A DNA stretch of 60,524 nucleotides, from contig JBJECE010000014.1 in the NCBI GenBank assembly GCA_051870755.1, positions 1 through 60,524 of the forward strand, in the 5' to 3' direction. Of this stretch, positions 17,337 through 24,828 are shown piece after piece; the stretch's first letter is position 1, and each line of letters opens with the position of its first letter. Below the pieces are notes generated by a model. That model did not search any database and was not told the DNA's origin. It saw only the letters and a list, made by a program, of their open reading frames with translations. Position numbers and translations under genes: made by a program. The DNA comes from W0P28-013 sp051870755 (GTDB lineage Bacteria > Bacteroidota > Bacteroidia > Bacteroidales > Paludibacteraceae).

Positions 17337-18140
17337 ATGAGCCTCAGGAAACGCGTAAAAATACCTTTGATTATGGGCGCCGTTTTGACGGTCATCGTCC
17401 TGTTTGCCTATTTCAGCGTGCAACCGCGCAAATGGGACGACATCGAACGCACCAAAGTGTTGAACGTGGTAACCGAATACAGCGCGCTCGGCTATGTGGT
17501 CGATGGCGACAGCGTGTCGGGATTCGAATACGAAGTGCTGAAACGTTTTGCCGATTCGCTCGGCTTTGCCTTGAACATAGTGGTAGAACCCGATCTCGAA
17601 AAAAATATCGAAGGGCTGAATCGGGGTGATTACGACATGGTGATGAAATTGTGGCCAACCACGTTGGAACTCAAATCGGCAGTGCAATTCTCGCAGCCGT
17701 TGATCAAAAATTATTTGGTGTTGGTGCAACGCACACCGACCACTCCCGACGACGCTTTGGTACAACACGTTGCCGATTTGGAAGGCCGCACGCTGACCAT
17801 GCCGCAAAATTCGCCCGACGAATTGGTTCTGCGCAACATCAAAGATGAACTCGGCATCAATTTCGACATCGACTATCTGCCCGACATCGACGTCGAACAT
17901 GTGTTGGCTATGGTGGCGCGTGGCGATATCGAAATGACGGCAGCCGATGTGTTTACGGCGCGTGCCGTCAAACGCTTTTATCCACACCTCGACATCGATA
18001 CAAAATTGGGATTTACACAACCGTGCGCATGGGCGTTCCCCAAAAAATCGGAACATTTGTGCCAAACATTCAACGCATGGTTCGACCACTACAAAACCAC
18101 TGACGAGTTTGGCAAATTATACCGCAAATATTATCGCTAA
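17337..18140 (+). CDS. Substrate-binding protein (SBP_bac_3 type), membrane-anchored
   Basis: This 267-residue protein has an N-terminal signal or anchor (IPLIMGAVLTVIVLFAYF, residues 9-26) and a family 3 solute-binding domain. TEYSALGYVVDGDSVSGFEYEVLKRFADSLG and RGDYDMVMKLWPTT match the two-lobed periplasmic fold, as in amino-acid binding proteins and the N-terminal half of MltF. No lytic transglycosylase domain and no ABC permease genes follow, so it may be a sensor or a degenerate MltF-like protein instead of a transporter component. It lies between the porin and an RluA gene with short gaps (23 and 6 bases). Confidence 0.72.
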   Translation: MSLRKRVKIPLIMGAVLTVIVLFAYFSVQPRKWDDIERTKVLNVVTEYSALGYVVDGDSVSGFEYEVLKRFADSLGFALNIVVEPDLEKNIEGLNRGDYDMVMKLWPTTLELKSAVQFSQPLIKNYLVLVQRTPTTPDDALVQHVADLEGRTLTMPQNSPDELVLRNIKDELGINFDIDYLPDIDVEHVLAMVARGDIEMTAADVFTARAVKRFYPHLDIDTKLGFTQPCAWAFPKKSEHLCQTFNAWFDHYKTTDEFGKLYRKYYR

Positions 18141-18146
18141 CGGCTT

Positions 18147-19034
18147 ATGAAGAGCGGACAAACACAACTGCGCGTTACAGAAGCCATGCCGTTGATGGAC
18201 TTTTTGCTGGCCAAAATGGGCGGCATGAGCCGAACAGCCGTCAAATCGCTATTGACACATCGTCAAGTAACCGTAAACAACCATGTCGAAACGCTCTTCA
18301 ACCGCCTTTTGCAGATAAACGATGTGGTGTGCGTGTCCAAAACCCGACCGACCACCACCAACCAATTGCATCCGTTGCTGAAACTCGTTTACGAAGACGA
18401 TTATCTGCTGGTCGTGGCCAAAAAAGAGGGCTTACTCACCGTGGCCACCACTCCGGAATCGCGCGAAACGACCGCATTTGCAATACTCAAAAATTACGTC
18501 AAACGCCAAAATACCCGTAACGGCGTTTTTGTCGTGCATCGGCTCGACCGCGAAACATCAGGATTACTCGTTTTTGCAAAACAACGTGATATACAGCAGT
18601 TTATGCGCGATAATTGGAGAACAGTGGTAACCAATCGCGCGTATGTGGCGCTTGTCGAGGGCGATGTGCAGCCTGCGACGGACACCATCGTGTCGTGGCT
18701 GACCGAAAATCCGAAAACGACGCGTGTTTACTCATCTTTTCGCGACAATGGCGGCAAAAAATCGATTACCCATTACGCAAAAATCGCCGGCAACAGCCAT
18801 TATTCGTTGATAGAACTGCATCTCGAAACCGGCCGCACCAATCAGATTCGTGTACAAATGGCCGCCATCGGGCATCCAGTGGTCGGCGACCGCAAGTATG
18901 GCTCCGGCGCCTCGCCAATGATCGACAGGCTGGCGTTGCATGCCCGCACGCTTGATTTTGTACATCCGGTAACACATCAGCCGCTACATTTCGAGCAACC
19001 TGTCCCGCACGATTTTCGGTTACCGACCAACTAA
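18147..19034 (+). CDS. RluA-family pseudouridine synthase
   Basis: The 295-residue enzyme would isomerise uridines in rRNA or tRNA. An N-terminal S4-like RNA-binding segment (MSRTAVKSLLTHRQVTVNN) precedes the catalytic domain. There, HRLDRETSGLLVFAK near residue 131 holds the catalytic Asp, and ETGRTNQIRVQMAAIGHPVVGD is the second conserved block. The gene starts 6 bases after the binding-protein gene, so the two are probably cotranscribed. The target position is not deducible. Confidence 0.9.
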   Translation: MKSGQTQLRVTEAMPLMDFLLAKMGGMSRTAVKSLLTHRQVTVNNHVETLFNRLLQINDVVCVSKTRPTTTNQLHPLLKLVYEDDYLLVVAKKEGLLTVATTPESRETTAFAILKNYVKRQNTRNGVFVVHRLDRETSGLLVFAKQRDIQQFMRDNWRTVVTNRAYVALVEGDVQPATDTIVSWLTENPKTTRVYSSFRDNGGKKSITHYAKIAGNSHYSLIELHLETGRTNQIRVQMAAIGHPVVGDRKYGSGASPMIDRLALHARTLDFVHPVTHQPLHFEQPVPHDFRLPTN

Positions 19035-19083
19035 ACAGTGAAGCATTTCGACGATGATATTTTGTGATTTGGCACAAATTTTG

Positions 19084-19091
19084 TATCTTTG
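19084..19091 (+). promoter_or_regulatory. -7 box for the toxin-antitoxin operon
   Basis: TATCTTTG lies 37 bases upstream of the antitoxin ATG at 19128. Confidence 0.6.
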
Positions 19092-19127
19092 CCGATGAGA
19101 AAAAACAAACTATAGGAGAACAACATT

Positions 19128-19334
19128 ATGGCAACTATCACTTTGGAATATGACGCAAGGAGCAACACCATCAAGAAGGCGTTGGAGTTGATTGTATCTC
19201 TCGGTGCAAAAGTAGTAATACCCCAAAAGGAGAAAAAATTTACAGATGTTGAAATCTCTATGCAGGAAGCACGAGATGGCAAAATCAATACTTATAAAAG
19301 CCCAAACGACTTGTTCCAAAAATTAGGCATATAA
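19128..19334 (+). CDS. Antitoxin of a type II toxin-antitoxin pair
   Basis: The protein has 68 residues. It begins MATITLEYDARSNTIKKALEL, compatible with a beta-strand followed by a helix as in ribbon-helix-helix or RelB-like N-termini, and ends with a basic and polar tail (ARDGKINTYKSPNDLFQKLGI) that could wrap the toxin. I do not recognise the exact family. The call rests on its size and its position two bases before a YafQ-like toxin gene. Such antitoxins usually repress their own promoter; no clear operator is seen. Confidence 0.65.
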   Translation: MATITLEYDARSNTIKKALELIVSLGAKVVIPQKEKKFTDVEISMQEARDGKINTYKSPNDLFQKLGI

Positions 19335-19336
19335 AA

Positions 19337-19612
19337 ATGTATCAAATTACAACTACTAATCGTTTTGAAAAAAACGTTGAACAATGCAAGAAAAGAGGTT
19401 ATAATATGGAATTATTGCGAAAAGCAATCTCTTTACTTGCCGAAACAGGAACATTGCCGGCTAAATACAAACCCCACAAACTGACAAGCAATTACAAAGA
19501 CCATTGGGAATGCCATTTGCAGCCTGACTGGCTGTTGGTTTGGCAGCAAAACGATACAGAACTGATTCTGCTATTCACCAACACCGGCACACATGCCGAT
19601 TTATTCAAATAA
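19337..19612 (+). CDS. YafQ-like mRNA interferase toxin
   Basis: The 91-residue product belongs to the RelE/ParE superfamily and most resembles YafQ, a ribosome-dependent mRNA endonuclease. Conserved features are YKPHKLTSNYKDHWECHLQ and DWLLVWQQND in the middle, and GTHADLF at the C-terminus. The two central His, the Asp-Trp pair, and the terminal His and Phe correspond to YafQ catalytic positions. All key residues appear intact, so the toxin is probably active. A terminator follows. Confidence 0.88.
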   Translation: MYQITTTNRFEKNVEQCKKRGYNMELLRKAISLLAETGTLPAKYKPHKLTSNYKDHWECHLQPDWLLVWQQNDTELILLFTNTGTHADLFK

Positions 19613-19628
19613 TCAATCTAACATAAAC

Positions 19629-19667
19629 AAAATCAGACACTTCCATTCCGAAAATGTCTGATTTTTT
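19629..19667. terminator. Bidirectional terminator between toxin gene and tRNA-Ala
   Basis: AAAATCAGACA (19629-19639) pairs with TGTCTGATTTT (19655-19665) around a 15-base loop, followed by Ts on the plus strand and a T-rich tail on the minus strand. Confidence 0.75.
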
Positions 19668-19679
19668 GTTACATGCGTG

Positions 19680-19752
19680 TGGAGAATATCGGACTCGAAC
19701 CGACGACCCTTTGATTGCGAACCAAATGCTCTACCAACTGAGCTAATCCCCC
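19680..19752 (-). tRNA. tRNA-Ala, anticodon CGC
   Basis: The 73-base gene folds into a standard cloverleaf. The acceptor stem pairs GGGGGAT with ATTCTCC and so contains G3-U70, the alanine identity pair; the discriminator is A73. The anticodon loop is TTCGCAA, giving CGC, which reads GCG. The anticodon stem TTTGG/TCAAA closes with a G-U pair at 31-39. The T arm is GTCGG TTCGAGT CCGAT. CCA is not encoded. It is transcribed away from valS, with a terminator 15-50 bases beyond. Confidence 0.9.
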
Positions 19753-19814
19753 AAATCGTTTGACACGGCAAAATTACAAAAACTTTTTGAAATGTCAAAC
19801 GTTATTTTGCAAAT

Positions 19815-22442
19815 TTATTTGCGCAACTGTGCGAGTGTCGCACGCAACGTTGCCAATTTGCTTTCGGCATCGGCTTGTTTTTTACGCTCGTTAGCCACAA
19901 TTTCAGGCTTGGCGTTGGCCACAAACTTCTCGTTACCGAGTTTTTTCATCACCGAAGCCAAAAATCCGGTCAGATATTCTATTTCGGCTTCCGCTTTGGC
20001 TATCTCTTCTTCGACATTGATGTTGTTGCCAAGCGGAATGGCGTATTCGGTGGTGCGCACCATAAACGAGGCTGCCGTAGCATCTTTCTCGCCTTGCGAA
20101 ATGCCTATTAAGTTGCACATTTTCAGCACAATGCTGTCGTATGCGTGATTGTGGCTGCCGGATGCGATGTACAGTTCCAAAGCCTCTTTGTTGGGTATGT
20201 TGCGCGCCAAACGTGTCGAACGCACGGCGGCAATCAGCTCTTTCACGATGTCGAAATCGGAGAGCAGGGCAGTGTCCACTTTCGTTGCGGTCGGCATTTG
20301 GGCAACCATAATGCTGTCGCCGTCGCGGCGCTGACCGAGCACTTGCCAAATCTCTTCGGTGATGAACGGCATAAACGGATGCAACAACAACATCAGTTTT
20401 TCGAAATAGGCCAAGGTGGCTGCGTAGGTTTGCGCATCAATCGGCTGTTGATAAGCCGGTTTCACCATTTCGAGATACCACGAAGAGAAGTCGTCCCAAA
20501 AGAGTTTGTAAACGGTCATCAAAGCCTCGCTGATGCGATATTTCGAGAAGTCGTCGTTAATCTCTTCGATGGTAGCCGACAGTTTGCTGTCGAACCACTT
20601 GATGGCGATTTTTGCCGATTCGGGTTGTGCGATGTCGGCCACCTGCCAACCTTTGACCAAGCGCAGCGCATTCCAAATTTTGTTGTTGAAGTTGCGTCCT
20701 TGTTCGCACAACGCTTCGTCGAACAAAATGTCGTTGCCGGCCGGTGCCGAAAGCATCATGCCCATACGCACGCCGTCGGCGCCGTATTTTTCGATGAGCA
20801 GCAGCGGATCGGGCGAGTTGCCGAGTTGTTTCGACATTTTGCGTCCCAACTTGTCGCGCACGATGCCCGTAAAATAGACGTTGCGGAATGGCATCGTGCC
20901 TTTGTATTCGTAGCCGGCCATAATCATGCGTGCCACCCAAAAGAAAATGATGTCGGGACCCGTTACCAAATCGGCAGTCGGGTAGTAGTAGTTAATCTCC
21001 TTGTTATCAGGGTTGTTGATGCCGTCGAACAGCGAAATCGGCCACAACCACGACGAGAACCAAGTGTCGAGCGCATCTTCGTCCTGACGCAAATCGTTCA
21101 AAGTCAATGCCGAATTGCCCGTTTTGGCTTTGGCTGCCTCGAGGGCTTGCTCAGCCGTTTCGGCCACCACAAATCCGCCTTCGGGCAGATAGTAGGCCGG
21201 AATGCGATGTCCCCACCACAGTTGGCGGCTGATGCACCAATCTTTGATGTTTTCGAGCCAGTGGCGATAGGTGTTTTTGTATTTCGACGGATAGAATTTT
21301 ATTTCGTCGTTCATCACGGGGTCGAGGGCAATTTTGGCCAAATGTTCCATTTTCAGGAACCACTGCATCGAGAGTTTCGGCTCGATGGCCGTGTCGGGGT
21401 TACGCTCCGAGAAACCGACTTTGTTGGTGTAGTCTTCCACCTTTTCGAGCAATTCGGCTTCGGCCAAATCCTTTTCTATCTGTTTGCGCACCTCAAATCT
21501 GTCCATGCCGGCATACAATCCGGCGGCTTCGCTTATTGTGCCGTTGTCGTTGAAAATGTCGATGGATTTCAGATTGTATTTTTCGCCCAGCATGTAGTCG
21601 TTCACATCGTGTGCGGGCGTTACTTTCAGGCAGCCCGTACCAAATTCGATGTCCACATATTCATCCTCGATGACGGGAATGACGCGACCAACCAACGGCA
21701 CGATGACGCGTTTGCCTTTCAACCACGCATTTTTCGGGTCGTTCGGGTTGATGCACATCGCCGTGTCGCCCATGATGGTTTCGGGACGCGTGGTGGCCAC
21801 CACGGCATAACGCCCTTCGGCATCGCCTTCCACTTTGTAGCGCAGATAGTAGAGTTTCGAGTGCTCCTCTTTGTACACCACCTCTTCGTCCGATAGGGCA
21901 GTCATGGCTTTTGGGTCCCAATTGACCATGCGAACCCCTCTGTAAATCAATCCTTTGCGATACAGGTCGCAAAAGACTTTGATGACGCTTTCGCTGCGTT
22001 TTTCGTCCATGGTAAATGCGGTGCGGTCCCAATCGCACGAAGCGCCCAGCCGGCGCAGTTGTTTCAGAATGATGCCGCCGTGTTCGTTGGTCCAATCCCA
22101 TGCGTGTTCCAAAAATTGCTCGCGTGTGAGGTCGGCTTTTTTGATGCCTTGCTGTGCCAAGCGATTCACCACTTTGGCTTCGGTGGCGATAGAGGCGTGG
22201 TCGGTGCCGGGCACCCAGCAGGCGTTTTTGCCCATCATGCGGGCACGACGCACCAAAATGTCCTGAATTGTTTCGTTCAGCATGTGCCCCATGTGGAGTA
22301 CGCCCGTAACGTTTGGCGGCGGAATAACCACCGTATAGGCTTCGCGCCCATCGGGTTTCGATGCAAACAGTTGATGGTCTAACCAATATTGATACCATTT
22401 CGACTCGATGTCGGTCGGATTGTACTTACTTGCCAATTCCAT
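19815..22442 (-). CDS. valS: Valyl-tRNA synthetase
   Basis: The class I enzyme charges tRNA-Val and edits misactivated threonine. At 875 residues it is the usual length. The ATP-site motif is PPNVTGVLHMGHMLNE near residue 40, and the second motif reads RKMSKQLGNS, with Gln where many enzymes have Ser. The CP1 editing domain spans about 190-340, and a C-terminal coiled coil (EEEIAKAEAEIEYLTGF onward) matches the ValRS arm. A 9-base inverted repeat lies in the leader (22467-22508). The gene stands alone on this strand between tRNA-Ala and a small membrane protein gene. Confidence 0.97.
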   Translation of the reverse strand: MELASKYNPTDIESKWYQYWLDHQLFASKPDGREAYTVVIPPPNVTGVLHMGHMLNETIQDILVRRARMMGKNACWVPGTDHASIATEAKVVNRLAQQGIKKADLTREQFLEHAWDWTNEHGGIILKQLRRLGASCDWDRTAFTMDEKRSESVIKVFCDLYRKGLIYRGVRMVNWDPKAMTALSDEEVVYKEEHSKLYYLRYKVEGDAEGRYAVVATTRPETIMGDTAMCINPNDPKNAWLKGKRVIVPLVGRVIPVIEDEYVDIEFGTGCLKVTPAHDVNDYMLGEKYNLKSIDIFNDNGTISEAAGLYAGMDRFEVRKQIEKDLAEAELLEKVEDYTNKVGFSERNPDTAIEPKLSMQWFLKMEHLAKIALDPVMNDEIKFYPSKYKNTYRHWLENIKDWCISRQLWWGHRIPAYYLPEGGFVVAETAEQALEAAKAKTGNSALTLNDLRQDEDALDTWFSSWLWPISLFDGINNPDNKEINYYYPTADLVTGPDIIFFWVARMIMAGYEYKGTMPFRNVYFTGIVRDKLGRKMSKQLGNSPDPLLLIEKYGADGVRMGMMLSAPAGNDILFDEALCEQGRNFNNKIWNALRLVKGWQVADIAQPESAKIAIKWFDSKLSATIEEINDDFSKYRISEALMTVYKLFWDDFSSWYLEMVKPAYQQPIDAQTYAATLAYFEKLMLLLHPFMPFITEEIWQVLGQRRDGDSIMVAQMPTATKVDTALLSDFDIVKELIAAVRSTRLARNIPNKEALELYIASGSHNHAYDSIVLKMCNLIGISQGEKDATAASFMVRTTEYAIPLGNNINVEEEIAKAEAEIEYLTGFLASVMKKLGNEKFVANAKPEIVANERKKQADAESKLATLRATLAQLRK

Positions 22443-22466
22443 AATTTAATAATAGTGTGATTTTTA

Positions 22467-22508
22467 TGCGAATACACATTTTGTCAAATCAAACAATCAG
22501 TATTCGCA
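22467..22508. promoter_or_regulatory. Inverted repeat in the valS leader or promoter region
   Basis: TGCGAATAC (22467-22475) and GTATTCGCA (22500-22508) are perfect 9-base arms with 24 bases between. They lie 25-66 bases upstream of valS. A related repeat precedes the SUI1 gene at 47958. Confidence 0.5.
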
Positions 22509-22563
22509 AATTATATAAACTTAAATATCAGATATTTATGCGCAATTCCGGATAGTGCGGTCA

Positions 22564-22941
22564 TTATTCCACTTCGACGATTTTATCAACTACATATCGG
22601 CTTTCGCCGCGCCATATCAGTGGGTGAAAATAGACTTTGTAATGCAGGCGCACATTTTTGCCGGTTAAGTGATTCATCAGCGAATCGCCCAACACCGGAT
22701 CTTCCACCGAAAAGAGTAGTTCGTTGGATTGTACTTTGCCTTCGCCTACGCTTTTGATGCCCGAGGTGATGATGCGGCCTTCGTACGTTTTGAACACAAT
22801 GCCCTTGTAATCGCAATAGGTCAGATTACCAAATTCGGCACCTTCTTTGTGTACGAAATAGAAACTAAAATAGAACCACGCCGTCAAGCCCAGCACCAAT
22901 ACAAGGCTGACAATCGAAATAACCTTTGCTTTGACACTCAT
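22564..22941 (-). CDS. Small membrane-anchored protein of unknown function
   Basis: The product has 125 residues. An N-terminal helix (VISIVSLVLVLGLTAWFYFSFYFV) anchors a C-terminal domain that is probably outside the cytoplasm and contains YCDYKGIVFKTYEGRI, VQSNELLFSVED and WRGESRYVVDKIVEVE. Similar short Bacteroidales proteins exist, some labelled 6-phosphogluconate dehydrogenase in databases. This protein is far too short and lacks that enzyme's Rossmann fold, so that name should not be used. The start at 22941 follows a -7 box; the upstream 23 codons of the frame are probably not translated. It diverges from the Usp gene. Confidence 0.7.
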   Translation of the reverse strand: MSVKAKVISIVSLVLVLGLTAWFYFSFYFVHKEGAEFGNLTYCDYKGIVFKTYEGRIITSGIKSVGEGKVQSNELLFSVEDPVLGDSLMNHLTGKNVRLHYKVYFHPLIWRGESRYVVDKIVEVE

Positions 22942-22969
22942 ATTATTTGGAGTTTTGATTTTCGAACTG

Positions 22970-22977
22970 CAAAAATA
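22970..22977 (-). promoter_or_regulatory. -7 box for the small membrane protein gene
   Basis: TATTTTTG on the minus strand, 29 bases upstream of the ATG at 22941. Confidence 0.55.
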
Positions 22978-23021
22978 CGTTTTTTTTTTGAATATTTGGA
23001 CGAAATACAATATTTTTTACT

Positions 23022-23029
23022 AACTTTAC
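23022..23029 (+). promoter_or_regulatory. -7 box for the Usp gene
   Basis: TAACTTTA, one base off the consensus, 31 bases upstream of the ATG at 23060. Confidence 0.5.
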
Positions 23030-23059
23030 CACCGAAATCATCACTTCAAATCCACATAC

Positions 23060-24163
23060 ATGAAAGACAACCTGATAACCATAGCCATACGCAGTTTTGA
23101 ACAAGCGCAAAATCTGGCCGATACGCTCGGCAAAGCAGGCATCAAAGCCGTGTTGCATTCGGTGGGCAAAAATCACGAATCGTTCGGCATAGGCATGCGC
23201 GTACGCATCAACGAAACCGACCTGCCAAAAGCGCTCCATATCATCGAAAATCCCGACCGGATGCCCGAAACAGGGGAGGGCAACGCAACTCCCAAACGCA
23301 TTCTGGTACCCATCGATTTCTCGGATTACTCGCTGCGCGCCTGCGAAACGGCGTTCCGTATTGCCGAAAAATTCGCTGCCAACGAAATTGTTTTGTTGCA
23401 CGCCTACATTTTGCCAAACTCGTTTGTTACACTCAGCGGACGACGCGCCGTGGCTTCGGCCGACAAGGAAGAAACGCGCCATTTTCTGACAACGCTCGAA
23501 GGCGACATGCACAATCTGAAACAGAAAATACAGGCCAAAATCGATGCTAAACAGTTGGCTAACATCAAATTCTCGACACGCACGGTCGAAGGCATTCCCG
23601 AAGAAACCATCGTAAACTACTGCATCGAACAGCAGCCGATGCTGGTGGTGATGGGAACGCGCGGCAAAAACAAAAAAGAAGAAGAACTGATTGGCAGCGT
23701 TACGGCCGAAGTCATCGAACACGCCACAGTGCCGGTGCTGGCCATACCCGAAAATTCGGAAATAACCACTGTCGATAACCTGAAAAACGTGTTGTTTGCC
23801 ACCAATTTCGACGATAGAATGTTGGTGTCGCTGCGGCGCATGATGGATATGTTCAAATCGCTGACTTTCAATCTATTGATAGCACATTTTGAAGTAAAAC
23901 ATGACGATTGGAATGCCATCAAAATGGCCGGTCTGAAAGAATTTTGCCAACAAAATTATCCGAACGTGCATGTGGAATGCGACATGGTGGCCGGCGACGC
24001 CGATGCGTTGGACATTTGCGATCGGCTGGTCAGCGAAAAACACATCGATCTGATAGTGATGAACACACACAAACGCCGCTTGTTTGCACGATTGTTCAAT
24101 CCGAGCATGGCGCGCAAAATGGTGTTCCATGCACACACGCCGATTTTGGTTTTTCATAATTAA
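23060..24163 (+). CDS. DUF2007-like domain fused to two universal stress domains
   Basis: This is a 367-residue cytoplasmic protein. Residues 1-70 (LITIAIRSFEQAQNLADTL to KALHIIEN) resemble the DUF2007 putative signal-transducing domain. The first Usp domain starts at KRILVPIDFSDYSLRACETA (about 78) and ends with VVMGTRGKNKKEEELIGSVTAEVI, whose GxRG-x9-G-S/T pattern suggests ATP binding. The second domain (about 240-367) reads IVMNTHKRRLFARLFNPSMARKM at the equivalent site, so it has lost that motif. An arrangement of one binding and one degenerate domain is common in tandem Usp proteins. The role in stress response is inferred from family. Confidence 0.82.
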   Translation: MKDNLITIAIRSFEQAQNLADTLGKAGIKAVLHSVGKNHESFGIGMRVRINETDLPKALHIIENPDRMPETGEGNATPKRILVPIDFSDYSLRACETAFRIAEKFAANEIVLLHAYILPNSFVTLSGRRAVASADKEETRHFLTTLEGDMHNLKQKIQAKIDAKQLANIKFSTRTVEGIPEETIVNYCIEQQPMLVVMGTRGKNKKEEELIGSVTAEVIEHATVPVLAIPENSEITTVDNLKNVLFATNFDDRMLVSLRRMMDMFKSLTFNLLIAHFEVKHDDWNAIKMAGLKEFCQQNYPNVHVECDMVAGDADALDICDRLVSEKHIDLIVMNTHKRRLFARLFNPSMARKMVFHAHTPILVFHN

Positions 24164-24297
24164 AATTTTGATTTTTCAATATAATAGCATTTGCTTGTAA
24201 TTGCTACCTAATGGTACTTTTGACCATTCTGCCCCTTTTGTTTTATAATTTATATTATGTTAAATAGAATACTATAAACACTACTGCTGTAAAAAGT

Positions 24298-24711
24298 TTA
24301 AGAGTTTAAGGTTGTTTTCAGAGCTTGCTCCACGGCATACACGTTCACTTTATCCCCGAATGAGAGGTTCATTACGAGCGAGCCGTAGCAGTCGAAACCG
24401 GGCAGTGCCTGCTGCACCAGATAGGCACGGTCGTGGCAAGACCATACGTTAGACTTGAATAGTACCGCCTTGTATCCGGCATCCCTTGCCCGTCGCGAAA
24501 GTCCCAGTTCGTCCACCGTGCGCCCTTTTACGTCCGGGGTTGCATGTATGTGGATGTCGCATACCCCATTAAGCAAGGGGTCGGTTCCCGCATGGCTCGT
24601 TGATGTAACCGAAGCATGGGCTGTTCCGATGGGCAGAAAGTGTGAGACGAATGCAGAACCTCCTGCTATTCCGATTGCCTTTATAAATTTTCTTCTATCC
24701 ATAGTCTTCAT
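24298..24711 (-). pseudogene. Truncated DUF6282-type metallohydrolase with Tat signal
   Basis: The frame codes for 137 residues. It opens with DRRKFIKAIGIAGGSAFVSHF, a twin-arginine-type signal, followed by CDIHIHATPDVKGRTVDELG, the HxH metal-binding start of an amidohydrolase-like domain, then KAVLFKSNVWSCHDRAYLV. Relatives run to about 300 residues or more. Here the homology stops at VYAVEQALKTT, three codons before the stop near 24300, so roughly the C-terminal half is missing. The break coincides with an AT-rich stretch and marks the left edge of the foreign segment. Function is probably lost. Confidence 0.7.
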
Positions 24712-24733
24712 GTTATCGCCACCCCTCTTTTGT

Positions 24734-24770
24734 CAAAGTGCCACTTCGACCACCACAAAGTGGCACTTTG
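24734..24770. repeat. Perfect 13-base-pair hairpin between hydrolase genes
   Basis: CAAAGTGCCACTT (24734-24746) pairs with AAGTGGCACTTTG (24758-24770) around 11 bases. A third AAGTGGCA copy follows at about 24780. No T-run follows on the minus strand, so it is not a classical terminator. It could be a regulatory site or an element scar. Confidence 0.5.
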
Positions 24771-24828
24771 GCATCCTCGAAGTGGCAATTCGGGAATTTC
24801 ATCTTTGGAGTGCCTTTTTCTATTCGTT

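Noticed and set aside
20145..21896. 583-codon open frame antisense to valS
   Set aside because: Shadow of valS; no recognisable domain or start signals.
22564..22941. 6-phosphogluconate dehydrogenase name for the small membrane protein
   Set aside because: A 125-residue anchored protein cannot be that enzyme; the label seems to be a database carry-over.
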